This document shows, one piece after another, positions 34,832-43,316 of a stretch of 64,000 nucleotides of DNA. The stretch is taken from positions 1 to 64,000 of the forward strand of contig JACRPQ010000015.1 of the NCBI GenBank assembly GCA_016223135.1. The letters are read 5' to 3'. Origin of the DNA: Chloroflexota bacterium (lineage in GTDB: Bacteria; Chloroflexota; Anaerolineae; Anaerolineales; Villigracilaceae). Every line of letters starts with the position of its first letter. Position 1 is the stretch's first letter. The position numbers and the translations under genes were made by a program. The notes under the pieces are model-generated. The model was given only the letters and a program-made list of their open reading frames with translations, searched no databases and was not told the DNA's origin.

Positions 34832-36052
34832 ATGCGCAAGACACTTTTGCAAGTTGCACTACTGTTGGTTGTGCTGTCGCTGGCGCTCTCGGCTTGCCAG
34901 CCAGCCGTCACCCAGGCGCCCGCGCCGACGGCTGCGCCTACGGAAGAACCGTTTACCTTTGGCATGCTCCTGGTCGGTCCGTATAACGACAATGGTTGGA
35001 GCCAGGCGCACTACGAAGCCGGTTTGTATGTGGAGGAAAAACTCGGCGCCAAGATGATCTACCTCGATAAGGTCAACCCCGCCGACCGCCAGGGCACCAC
35101 CCCCGATCAACTCGCCGAGGAACTGGTTGCCCAGGGCGCGAAATTGATTATCTTCAATTCCGACGACATGAAGGACGCCTCCACCGCCTTTGCCAAGAAA
35201 CACCCCGACATCAAGGTCATCATGGCTTCCGGCGATCAGGTCTGGAAGGACGGCAAGGCGTATGAAGAAATTCCCAACCTCACCAACATCATGGGGCGCA
35301 TGGAATACGGCAAGATGATCGCCGGCTGCGCCGCCGCCCTCACCACCAAAACCGGTCAAATCGGCTACCTAGGACCGCTGATCAACGATGAGACCCGCCG
35401 CCTCGCCTCCTCCGCCTACCTCGGCGCAAAGCACTGCTGGGAGAAAGCCGGCAACGACCCCGCCAAACTGCAATTCAAAGTGACGTGGATCGGCTTCTGG
35501 TTCCACATCCCCGGCGTGACGACCGACCCGGTGCAGGTCTCCAACGATTTCTACACCACCGGCTACGACGTGGTCATCTCCGGCATTGACAACCCCGTCA
35601 ACCTGACCGAAGCCCAAAAGCAGACCGCCGAAGGGAAACCCTCCTATGGCATCGCCTACGATTACGTTGCCGCCTGCGATGCCGCTCCCGATGTCTGCCT
35701 GGGCGTGCCGTACTTCAACTGGGGTCCCGATTACGCCAAAGCCGTCAAATCCGCAATGGATGGCACATGGCAGTCGCAGTTCGTTTGGTCGGGTCCCGAC
35801 TGGAGCGACATCAACAGCCGCGACACCTCCATGGTCGGCTTTGTGAAGGGCAAGGCGCTGAGCGCCGAAGCCTCCACCGCGCTGGATGCCTTCATCGCCG
35901 AACTGGCGGGCGGGCTGAACCTGTGGACGGGTCCGCTTAACCTGCAGGATGGCACCCCCTACCTCGCCGACGGCGAAGTTGCCACCGACCAGCAGGTTTG
36001 GTATCTGCCGCAGTTGCTCGAAGGTATGGAAGGCTTGAGCGCCTCCGAATAA
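34832..36052 (+). CDS. BMP-family ABC transporter substrate-binding lipoprotein (set 1)
   Basis: 406 residues. Lipoprotein signal with lipobox ALSAC, acylated Cys22, followed by a Pro/Ala-rich linker. The BMP fold is shown by GMLLVGPYNDNGWSQAHYE, KLIIFNSDDMKDA, YGKMIAGCAAAL and IGYLGPLINDETRR. Such proteins (BmpA, PnrA) bind purine nucleosides outside the membrane; the exact ligand is not readable. ATG 34832 follows GAGGAG. First gene of the first transporter operon. A hairpin 18 bp after its stop can raise its level over the downstream membrane components. Confidence 0.88.
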   Translation: MRKTLLQVALLLVVLSLALSACQPAVTQAPAPTAAPTEEPFTFGMLLVGPYNDNGWSQAHYEAGLYVEEKLGAKMIYLDKVNPADRQGTTPDQLAEELVAQGAKLIIFNSDDMKDASTAFAKKHPDIKVIMASGDQVWKDGKAYEEIPNLTNIMGRMEYGKMIAGCAAALTTKTGQIGYLGPLINDETRRLASSAYLGAKHCWEKAGNDPAKLQFKVTWIGFWFHIPGVTTDPVQVSNDFYTTGYDVVISGIDNPVNLTEAQKQTAEGKPSYGIAYDYVAACDAAPDVCLGVPYFNWGPDYAKAVKSAMDGTWQSQFVWSGPDWSDINSRDTSMVGFVKGKALSAEASTALDAFIAELAGGLNLWTGPLNLQDGTPYLADGEVATDQQVWYLPQLLEGMEGLSASE

Positions 36053-36070
36053 ACTTCAACATCGTCTCTC

Positions 36071-36098
36071 AAGGGGCGCAGACTCACCTGCGCCCCTT
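36071..36098 (+). terminator. Intraoperon hairpin/attenuator after the BMP lipoprotein gene
   Basis: AAGGGGCGCAG and CTGCGCCCCTT form a perfect 11 bp stem with a 6 nt loop, followed by a modest TTTCGTT. Partial termination here would give more binding protein than ATPase and permeases. Confidence 0.7.
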
Positions 36099-36130
36099 TC
36101 GTTACCTGCGCACACGGAGCAGCGCCCTCC

Positions 36131-37621
36131 ATGAATGTCGAACTGAAAAACATCCACAAACACTTTGGCAGTGTCCATGCCAACAAGGGCATCAACTTAG
36201 TCATCCCCTCCGGCTCCATTCAAGGCATTTTGGGAGAAAACGGCGCCGGCAAAAGTACGCTGATGAAAATCCTCTCGGGCTTCATCCAAGCCGATCCCGG
36301 CGGCGAGATTCTTTTGGATGGAAAACCCGTCGTTATTCACTCGCCTGCCGACGCCATTCACGTGGGCATCGGCATGCTTCATCAGGACCCGCTGGACTTT
36401 CCTCCCATGCGCGTGTTGGATAACTTCCTGCTTGGGCAATCGGGCGGACTCTTCCCCAACCGCACCGCGGTCGCACGGGACTTCAAGCGACTCGCCGAAC
36501 AATTCGACTTTTCCCTCGACCCCGACGGTTACGTGGACTCGCTCACCGTCGGCGAGCGCCAGCAGCTTGAAATCATCCGCCTGCTGTGGCTGGGCGCGCG
36601 CGTCCTCATCCTCGACGAGCCGACCACCGGTATCAGCGCCTCGCAAAAGGCAAAGCTCTTTGCCACTCTCAAGAAACTCGCCGAACAGGGCATGACGGTC
36701 ATCTTCGTCTCGCATAAACTCGAAGACGTGGAACACCTTTGCGACAAGGTCGCCGTCCTGCGCGCCGGCGAATTGGTGGGAGAGGCAAAGCCTCCCTACG
36801 TCACCGCCAAACTGGTGGAGATGATGTTCGGCAAGGAGATCACTCTCGGCGAACGGCAAAGCGCACAGCAGGATGAGATTGTCCTTGCTCTGCAAAACGT
36901 TTCGCTGGAGGATGTGCGCCTGAAGATTCGCAACGTTTCCCTCGATGTGCGCGCCGGCGAAGTGATTGGGCTGGCGGGCATGGAAGGCTCCGGGCAGGAC
37001 TTGTTCATCCGCGCCTGCGCCGGGTTGGTGAGACCCGTCGGTGGGCGAATCCTGCTCAAAGGTCGGGATCTGACCGGCAAGTCGTATCACGTCTTCAAAC
37101 GCGCGGGCGTCAACTTCCTGCCGGCGGCGCGTCTCGAGGAGGGGTTGATTCCCGGTTTGAGCCTCAGCGACCATTTTGTCCTGGCGGAAGCGCCGCGAGG
37201 GCTGTTCATTGACCGCCAAGCCGGTTTGCAGCTTGCCGAGGAACGCATCAAAGCCTTCAACATCCGCGGCGCGCCGCTTTCCCCGGTGGAATCGCTTTCG
37301 GGCGGCAATCAGCAGCGCGCCGAACTGGCGTTGCTGCAAACCCCGCTTTCGCTGGTCCTGCTCGAACATCCCACGCGCGGGTTGGATATCGAATCGGTGA
37401 TTTACATCTGGAGCAAACTCAAAGAACGCTGTCGTTTGAAAACCGCCATCATTTTCATCTCATCCGACCTGGAGGAGATTTTGCAATACAGCGACCGTGT
37501 GCTGGTCTTCTTCAGCGGGCGCGTATCGCCGCCGCTCGATGCGGCAAACACGACCGTGGAGCAGCTCGGTCAGTTGATTGGCGGGAAAGGCTGGGCAGAG
37601 ATGGGAGAGACACATGCTTAA
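36131..37621 (+). CDS. ABC transporter ATP-binding protein, tandem-domain nucleoside/sugar type (set 1)
   Basis: 496 residues with two ABC domains, like NupA/RbsA. Domain 1: Walker A GENGAGKST (residues 35-43), signature LTVGERQQLE, Walker B VLILDEPTTG. Domain 2 is degenerate: Walker A-like GMEGSGQD lacks the Lys, the signature LSGGNQQR is intact, and Walker B is LVLLEHPTRGLD. This asymmetry is typical of the family. Overlaps the next permease by 8 bp. Energises uptake with the two permeases that follow. Confidence 0.9.
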   Translation: MNVELKNIHKHFGSVHANKGINLVIPSGSIQGILGENGAGKSTLMKILSGFIQADPGGEILLDGKPVVIHSPADAIHVGIGMLHQDPLDFPPMRVLDNFLLGQSGGLFPNRTAVARDFKRLAEQFDFSLDPDGYVDSLTVGERQQLEIIRLLWLGARVLILDEPTTGISASQKAKLFATLKKLAEQGMTVIFVSHKLEDVEHLCDKVAVLRAGELVGEAKPPYVTAKLVEMMFGKEITLGERQSAQQDEIVLALQNVSLEDVRLKIRNVSLDVRAGEVIGLAGMEGSGQDLFIRACAGLVRPVGGRILLKGRDLTGKSYHVFKRAGVNFLPAARLEEGLIPGLSLSDHFVLAEAPRGLFIDRQAGLQLAEERIKAFNIRGAPLSPVESLSGGNQQRAELALLQTPLSLVLLEHPTRGLDIESVIYIWSKLKERCRLKTAIIFISSDLEEILQYSDRVLVFFSGRVSPPLDAANTTVEQLGQLIGGKGWAEMGETHA

Positions 37622-38657
37622 AGGGCGTTTGGGAAATCTGGCATATCAACTTGGGGCGCTCCTGCTTTCCTTTGGCGTAGTTTCGCTGATATTGCTGGCA
37701 GTGGGCGCCTCGCCGATGGAAGCGTTCCGGAACATGTTCAACGGTTCCTTCGGCTCGATGCGGAAATTTGCCGAAGTGCTGGTTGCCTTTGTGCCGCTGC
37801 TGCTCGTCACCGCCGGTTTATTGGTGACCTTTGCCGCCGGCTTATGGAACATCGGCGTGGAGGGACAGGTGGTGCTGGGGGCAATCGCCACGACATGGGT
37901 CTATCGCTTCTTCCTCGACAGCAGCCTGCCTCCTGCACTCGTCATCCTGCTTGCCATCCTCGGCGGGATGCTCGGCGGCGCGCTCTGGGCGGCGTTGGCG
38001 GGTCTGCTCAAGGTGTTTGGCGGCGTGAACGAAATCTTCGGCGGGCTGGGCTTGAATTTTGTCGCCACCGCTCTCACCATCTATCTCATCTTCGGTCCCT
38101 GGAAGCGTCCGGGCGTCGCCTCCATGAGCGGGACGGTTCCCTTCCCGGACGAATTTTCGCTTCCGCTGTTGACCGATTTGCGCATCAGTCCCTGGGCGCT
38201 GGCGCTGGCGCTGATGGGCATTGTGTTCGTCTATTTTCTTTTGCAGGGAACATATTTTGGCTTGCGCCTCAAGGCGGTGGGAAAGAACTTCCGTGCGGCA
38301 TATTTACTGGGCATTCCCACCTGGCAATATTCCATGTATTCCTTCCTCATCTGCGGCGCGCTGGCGGGTGCGGCGGGAGCCATACAGGTTGCGGCGGTGT
38401 ATCATCGTCTCATCCCCTCCATCTCCAGCGGCTACGGCTATCTTGGTTTGATGGTTGCCATGCTTATTAACTATCAGGCGGTTTGGGCGGTGCCGGTGGC
38501 GTTATTCTTTGCGGCGCTGAATATCGGCAGTATTCAACTTCCCATTCTCATGAAACTCGACTCATCCCTGGCGGGCGTTTTACAAGGTGTGCTGGTGTTG
38601 TTCGTTTTGCTGGGAGAGGGCGTCCGTCAGAAATTCGGGGGGAGGGCAAACTCATGA
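37614..38657 (+). CDS. ABC transporter permease, nucleoside (BPD_transp_2) type (set 1)
   Basis: 347 residues, about eight to ten membrane helices. GLWNIGVEGQVVLGAI matches the EGQ region of NupP/YufP-type permeases, and FGGVNEIFGGLGLNFVAT the conserved N-E-I loop that contacts the ATPase. ATG 37614 overlaps the ATPase gene; the longer frame that begins at 37578 lies inside it. Forms the membrane pore with the next gene. Confidence 0.9.
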   Translation: MLKGRLGNLAYQLGALLLSFGVVSLILLAVGASPMEAFRNMFNGSFGSMRKFAEVLVAFVPLLLVTAGLLVTFAAGLWNIGVEGQVVLGAIATTWVYRFFLDSSLPPALVILLAILGGMLGGALWAALAGLLKVFGGVNEIFGGLGLNFVATALTIYLIFGPWKRPGVASMSGTVPFPDEFSLPLLTDLRISPWALALALMGIVFVYFLLQGTYFGLRLKAVGKNFRAAYLLGIPTWQYSMYSFLICGALAGAAGAIQVAAVYHRLIPSISSGYGYLGLMVAMLINYQAVWAVPVALFFAALNIGSIQLPILMKLDSSLAGVLQGVLVLFVLLGEGVRQKFGGRANS

Positions 38658-39652
38658 CACAGGAAACCATCCTCATCGGTCTGGCAGGGGTGCTTGCCTC
38701 TGCCTCTCCCCTCATCTTTGCGGTCATCGGTGAAACGCTCTCCGAACGGGCGGGCGTGATCAACCTCTCCATGAACGGGACGATTTTGCTCGCCGCCATG
38801 GGCAGTTTTGCCGTCGCCTACAACACAAACAACATTTTGCTTGGCTTCCTGACGGGGATGCTCATCGGCGCAGTGGTGGCGCTGATTGTGGCGTTCGCCG
38901 GCATCACGTTGAAACAATCGCAGGTGGCGGTCGGATTCGTCCTCGCGCTCACCTGCCGTGACCTTTCCTACTTTCTCGGCAATCCGTACATGGGCGTATC
39001 CGGTCCGCGGCTGCAGGCGGTTCCCATTCCCGTGTTGAGCGACCTGCCGGTGGTGGGGCGGTTGTTCTTCCAGCATGATGTCATCACCTATATCAGTTTT
39101 GCCGCCATTTTCCTCGCCTGGGCGTGGATTTTCCGCACGCGGCCGGGGCTGATGCTGCAAGGCATCGGCGAGAAGCCTGCCGCGGCGTACATTCGAGGCG
39201 CAAACGTCAATTTGATGCGCTATATCTATACCGTCATTGGCGGCGCGTTGATTGGCTTGGCGGGTCCTGCCTTTTCACTTGCCACCCGCGCCGGTTGGAT
39301 GGGGACCATCTCCGGTCTCGATGGCTTCGGCTGGATCGCGCTGTCCATCACCATTTTTGGCGGTTGGAATCCACTGCGCGGTGCGTTCGGCACGTACCTC
39401 TTTGCACTGCTTCAATGGCTGGGGCTGGTGCTTCAGCCGGTGCTGACGCAGGTTCCCTCGCAGGTGCTCCAGGTGGCGCCCTTCCCGCTGATGATTCTCA
39501 CCCTGCTCTTTGTCAACATCGGCAACGCCGAATGGGTGGAGCGTGCGCTCGCCGCCATGCCCGACTCGGCTCGCCGGGTCTTTGCGAAACTTTTGCGCGC
39601 CATGCGCACCTCGCCACCCGCCGCGTTGGGCGTGCCTTTCGAGCGGGATTGA
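38654..39652 (+). CDS. ABC transporter permease, nucleoside type (set 1)
   Basis: 332 residues. FAVIGETLSERAGVINLSMN is the hallmark N-terminus of the NupQ/YufQ-type partner, and TISGLDGFGWIALSITIFGG the C-terminal part. ATG 38654 overlaps the previous stop (ATGA). In most relatives the motif is GVLNLGVEGQM, as in the second set; here it is GVINLSMNGTI, which may reflect a different substrate or interface. Last gene of transporter set 1. Confidence 0.9.
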   Translation: MTQETILIGLAGVLASASPLIFAVIGETLSERAGVINLSMNGTILLAAMGSFAVAYNTNNILLGFLTGMLIGAVVALIVAFAGITLKQSQVAVGFVLALTCRDLSYFLGNPYMGVSGPRLQAVPIPVLSDLPVVGRLFFQHDVITYISFAAIFLAWAWIFRTRPGLMLQGIGEKPAAAYIRGANVNLMRYIYTVIGGALIGLAGPAFSLATRAGWMGTISGLDGFGWIALSITIFGGWNPLRGAFGTYLFALLQWLGLVLQPVLTQVPSQVLQVAPFPLMILTLLFVNIGNAEWVERALAAMPDSARRVFAKLLRAMRTSPPAALGVPFERD

Positions 39653-39678
39653 TGTTTCCTGCCGAAATGGAATAAACG

Positions 39679-39788
39679 TCAGTTCGGGATAAACGCTCGC
39701 GTCTGAAAATTTACCGCCGAGACGCTGTTCGCAGAGATTTTTGGGAGTTTCCTCAGCGTTCTCTGCGTCTCGGCGGAGTGACCTGACA
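39679..39788. mobile_element. Inverted-repeat element, family B copy 2 (degenerate end)
   Basis: Starting TCAGTTCGGGATAAACGCTC and continuing GTCTGAAAATTTACCGCCGA, it matches the reverse complement of 15155-15277 over most of its length. The right end has diverged. Confidence 0.6.
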
Positions 39789-39796
39789 GTTTCAAA

Positions 39797-39870
39797 TGGG
39801 ACGCTGAAAAACGCAGATAAACGCAGAAAAAAATTTATATCAGCGTAAATCAGCGTTCATCTGCGTCCCA
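39797..39870. repeat. 74 bp palindromic repeat of ACGCAGATAAACGCAG type
   Basis: TGGGACGC and GCGTCCCA end arms, with ACGCAGATAAACGCAG on the left and CAGCGTTCATCTGCGTC on the right. A common dispersed bacterial repeat type; non-coding. Confidence 0.65.
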
Positions 39871-40004
39871 AAACAAAAGTGTCGGGTGGCTAGAAACAAG
39901 AAAAATAATCCGCGAAGTAAACTTTGCGGCGCAACGCGTTGATGCGGATAAAGTCTAACCACGCAGCACAGGACAATCATCACAAGAGAACAATTACAAA
40001 TTAT

Positions 40005-40033
40005 CGGACAATTCAAACGGCTTTCAGTATACT
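40005..40033 (+). promoter_or_regulatory. Putative promoter of the second transporter operon
   Basis: CGGACA, 17 bp, TATACT. The -10 matches 5 of 6 consensus bases and the -35 matches 4 of 6. It sits 20 bp upstream of the permease ATG, with GGAG between them. Confidence 0.45.
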
Positions 40034-40053
40034 GAATAAAAACTGGAGCAACT

Positions 40054-41208
40054 ATGCCCGCCGTGAAAAAACGACCGCCGCGCGAATGGCTTTCCCGCCT
40101 TTTGGACTCGCTTTTGCCGGTGTTTGCCACGCTTGCCGCCCTGTTCATTGGGGCTGTCATGCTGTTATTTCTGAGAGTCAATCCTCTTGAGGCGTATAAA
40201 GCCCTGTGGGACGGCGCCTTTGGAAGTTCCAACGCCATTGCCGAGACGCTGGTCAAAGCCACGCCCCTGTTGTTGGTCGCTCTTGGCATTTGCATCTCGT
40301 TTCGCGGGGACGTGATCAACATTGGCGGCGAGGGGCAGATGATTGTGGGTGCAATCCTTGCCACGTGGGTTGGATTGACGTTTACAACACTGCCCGGCTG
40401 GCTGGTCATTACCTTTGCCATGCTGGCGGGTTTTTTGGGGGGCGCGCTGTGGGGGGGCATTCCGGGATTCCTCAAAGCATATTTCAACGTCAATGAAATT
40501 CTCAGCACGGTAATGATGAACGCCATTGCCGTGCAGTTGATGAATTACCTCCTGCGCGGACCGATGATAGACCCCGCCCAGGCTGAACTTGCCTCGAAAA
40601 TTCCTCAAACGGCGCCTCTGCTCGATGTGTTTCGTCTGCCGCGCCTTGTGCCGACACGGTTGCATCTTGGGGCGTTGATTGCGGTCATTCTTGCCATCCT
40701 CGTCTATATTCTGTTGTGGCGTACCACGCTCGGCTACCGCATCCGCGCGGTGGGACAGAACCCGCACGCGGCGCGCTATGCAGGCATTCAAGTACAGCGC
40801 TACATGGTGCTGGCGCTTTTGCTCAGCGGGGCGTTCTCCGGGCTGGCAGGGGCGACACAGGTTTACGGCGTAAACTATCGCATGATTACCGATGGTTCTG
40901 CTTCGGGGTTCACAGGAAGCGCCGGCTTCAACGGCATTGTGGCGGCGTTGTTCGGGCAGTTACATCCCATCTGGTCCATACCGGCGTCTGTCCTGTTTGG
41001 CGCGCTGCTGGTGGGCGCGAATAAAATGCAAAGGATGGTGCAGGTGCCGTCGGCGCTGGTCATTGCGCTGAACGGGCTGGTGGTGGTCTTCGTGGTCAGC
41101 AGTGAGATTTGGAGACGCAGGCGGCAGAGACAACGGCTGGCGGCTGCCGACCATGAGGAGGAAGAACCCCCGCGTGCAGAGACCGGCAGAGCGGAGGCAG
41201 GCGCATGA
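40054..41208 (+). CDS. ABC transporter permease, nucleoside type (set 2)
   Basis: 384 residues. Cytoplasmic basic start, first membrane helix ~22-42. GDVINIGGEGQMIVGAILAT and FNVNEILSTVMMNAIAVQLM are the NupP-type motifs, with LSGAFSGLAGATQVYG after them. A charged C-terminal tail rich in Arg/Glu (~355-384) is an addition. Paralog of the permease at 37614-38657. Overlaps the next gene by 4 bp. Confidence 0.9.
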   Translation: MPAVKKRPPREWLSRLLDSLLPVFATLAALFIGAVMLLFLRVNPLEAYKALWDGAFGSSNAIAETLVKATPLLLVALGICISFRGDVINIGGEGQMIVGAILATWVGLTFTTLPGWLVITFAMLAGFLGGALWGGIPGFLKAYFNVNEILSTVMMNAIAVQLMNYLLRGPMIDPAQAELASKIPQTAPLLDVFRLPRLVPTRLHLGALIAVILAILVYILLWRTTLGYRIRAVGQNPHAARYAGIQVQRYMVLALLLSGAFSGLAGATQVYGVNYRMITDGSASGFTGSAGFNGIVAALFGQLHPIWSIPASVLFGALLVGANKMQRMVQVPSALVIALNGLVVVFVVSSEIWRRRRQRQRLAAADHEEEEPPRAETGRAEAGA

Positions 41209-42137
41209 TTTCCGACCTTTTTTCCGTCACCGTGTTGATTGGCATCCTGGCTTCGGGCATCCGCCTGGCGACGCCCTATTTATATGCCGCCATTGGCGAG
41301 ACGTTCAGTCAGAAGAGCGGTGTGCTCAACCTCGGCGTGGAAGGGCAGATGCTGCTTGGCGCGTTTGCGGCGTTCTACGTCTCGCTGAACACGGGCAGTC
41401 TCTGGCTGGGTTTGCTGACCGCCATGCTGGTTGGGGCGCTCATGGGACTGGCAATGGCATACGTGACCGTCAACCTGCAAGCGCAGCAGGGCATCAGCGG
41501 CATCGGGTTCTATCTCTTTGGGCTGGGGATGAGCGACTTGCTCTTCCAGCGGCTGATGGGAACGGTGGAAACGGTGAGGGGGTTTCCAAAGATTTACATT
41601 CCATTCTTGAGCGACATTCCGGGAATTGGGGAAATCTTTTTCAGTCAGAATATTCTGGTTTATGGGGCGTATCTGCTCGTGCCGCTGGCGTGGTTTGTGT
41701 TGAACAAGACCACGCTGGGGTTGAAGATCCGCGCTGTGGGCGAAAACCCCGACGCGGCGGATTCGCTGGGGGTGAACGTGGGGCGCATCCGCTATTTCAC
41801 CATCATCCTCGGCGGGACCCTTTCGGGCATCGCCGGCGCATCGCTTTCGATTGCGCTGTTGAATGTCTTCCAGCAGAACATGACCAGCGGGCAGGGCTTC
41901 ATCGCCGTGGCGCTGGTGTATTTTGGAGCGTGGCGCCCGGCAGGGGTGCTGGGCGGAGCGTTGTTGTTCAGCATGGTGAACTCGCTCCAGTTGTGGATGC
42001 AGGTAAAGAGTGTACCTATCCCTTCGGATATTGCCGTGATGCTGCCTTATGTGTTGACCATTCTGGTTTTGGTTGCAACCGTCTCAAAGGTGCGCGCGCC
42101 GTCGGCGTTGACGAAGCCCTTTGAAAGAGAGAACTGA
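41205..42137 (+). CDS. ABC transporter permease, nucleoside type (set 2)
   Basis: 310 residues. YAAIGETFSQKSGVLNLGVE and GQMLLGAFAAF show the canonical NupQ-like N-terminus; QQGISGIGFYLFGLGMSDLL and SGQGFIAVALVYFGAWRP follow. Paralog of 38654-39652 but with the usual EGQM motif. Coupled to the upstream permease by ATGA overlap. Confidence 0.9.
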   Translation: MISDLFSVTVLIGILASGIRLATPYLYAAIGETFSQKSGVLNLGVEGQMLLGAFAAFYVSLNTGSLWLGLLTAMLVGALMGLAMAYVTVNLQAQQGISGIGFYLFGLGMSDLLFQRLMGTVETVRGFPKIYIPFLSDIPGIGEIFFSQNILVYGAYLLVPLAWFVLNKTTLGLKIRAVGENPDAADSLGVNVGRIRYFTIILGGTLSGIAGASLSIALLNVFQQNMTSGQGFIAVALVYFGAWRPAGVLGGALLFSMVNSLQLWMQVKSVPIPSDIAVMLPYVLTILVLVATVSKVRAPSALTKPFEREN

Positions 42138-42247
42138 TGGATGTAGGAAGGAGGTGGCGCTGTCAGTTGAAGAAAAGGTTCCTCGAAACAGAATCAAGTG
42201 TCCCGTTGGAAAGAAGCGTTCGAATCCACAACAAGAAGGAGAAGAAG

Positions 42248-43246
42248 ATGAAAAAGTCACTCTGGTTTATCAGCGTTTTGGCGCTTTTGTCGCTCGTGTT
42301 GAGCGCGTGCGGCACGCAGGCGGAGAAACCCGCTGCGCCGGAGAAGTTCCGCGTGGCGGTGGTCATGCCGAGCGCGATCAATGACCTGGCGTTCAGCCAG
42401 AGCATGTACGATGCGCTGGTGCGCATCCAGACCGAAATGGGCGGACCCGAGAAGTTCGAGTTCGTCTATTCGGACGGCATGTTTGTGGTGGACGATGCGG
42501 CGGCGGCGATCCGCGACTATGCCACGCAGGGCTATAACCTGGTGATTGCGCACGGTTCGCAGTACGGCTCGTCGCTGCAGGAGATTGCGCCGGACTTCCC
42601 GAACACCAGTTTTGCCTGGGGCACCACGGTGGATACCTTCGGTCAGCCGAATATCTTTGCTTATGAAGCCGCCTCGCACGAGGGCGGTTATGTCAACGGC
42701 GTGCTGGCGGCGACTCTCACGAAGAGCAAGGTGATTGGCGTGGTCGGTCCCATCGAAACCGGCGACGCGAAATTGTATGTGGACGGCTTCAAAGCCGGCG
42801 TGATGGCAACCGACCCGACCGTGCAGGTGAACGTAAACTACATCGGTTCGTTCTCCGACGTGGCGCTTGCCTCGGAAGCCGCAACGACTCACATCGCTGC
42901 CGGCGCCGATGCGATGACCGGCACCGCTCAAATGGTGGTGGGCGCCATCGGCAAAGCCAAGGAAGCCAATGTGCTGTGGTTTGGCACGCAGTCCAACCAG
43001 TCGTCGCTGGCGCCGAACATTGTGGTTGCCAGCCAGGTGTATCACTGGGAGGTCGTTTTGCGTGAGATGATTTCGCTCATCCAGAACGGCACGCTCGGCG
43101 GCAAGTCCTTCACCGCCAACCTTGCCAACGGCGGCGAAGTCATCGAGTTCAACCCCGATTATCCGCTGGATGCCAACGCCAAGGCGCTGGCAGAAAAGAC
43201 CATTCAGGGAATCGTTGACGGAAGCATCAAGATCTCCCTGCCGTAA
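42248..43246 (+). CDS. BMP-family ABC transporter substrate-binding lipoprotein (set 2)
   Basis: 332 residues. Signal peptide with lipobox VLSAC and acylated Cys21. FRVAVVMPSAINDLAFSQSM, YATQGYNLVIAHGSQYG, EGGYVNGVLAATLTKS and IGVVGPIETGDAKLYVDGF identify the BMP/PnrA fold. Distinct in sequence and shorter than the set 1 lipoprotein, so it probably binds another ligand or works in another affinity range. ATG 42248 follows AAGGAGAAG. A 110 bp spacer separates it from the permease genes. In this operon the order is permease-permease-lipoprotein-ATPase. Confidence 0.88.
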   Translation: MKKSLWFISVLALLSLVLSACGTQAEKPAAPEKFRVAVVMPSAINDLAFSQSMYDALVRIQTEMGGPEKFEFVYSDGMFVVDDAAAAIRDYATQGYNLVIAHGSQYGSSLQEIAPDFPNTSFAWGTTVDTFGQPNIFAYEAASHEGGYVNGVLAATLTKSKVIGVVGPIETGDAKLYVDGFKAGVMATDPTVQVNVNYIGSFSDVALASEAATTHIAAGADAMTGTAQMVVGAIGKAKEANVLWFGTQSNQSSLAPNIVVASQVYHWEVVLREMISLIQNGTLGGKSFTANLANGGEVIEFNPDYPLDANAKALAEKTIQGIVDGSIKISLP

Positions 43247-43256
43247 CTAAAAAGAC

Positions 43257-43304
43257 CCCTCACCCCGTTGCCCATCTCCTCACGGGAGAGGGGATGGGTG
43301 AGGG
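43257..43304. repeat. CTCACCCC palindrome (family P2) between lipoprotein and ATPase genes
   Basis: CCCTCACCCC and GGGTGAGGG arms with an inner CATCTCCTCACGGGAGAGG hairpin. Same family as the in-frame copy in hemG (10794-10841). Here it is intergenic and could act as an attenuator. Confidence 0.8.
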
Positions 43305-43316
43305 CAGGATGGCGTC

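Larger units (their letters stand above)
39653..40053. other. 400 bp repeat-rich gap between the two transporter operons
   Basis: Holds an inverted-repeat element (39679-39788), an adjacent GGGACGC-bounded palindrome (39797-39870) and the putative promoter of set 2. No gene seen. Confidence 0.6.
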
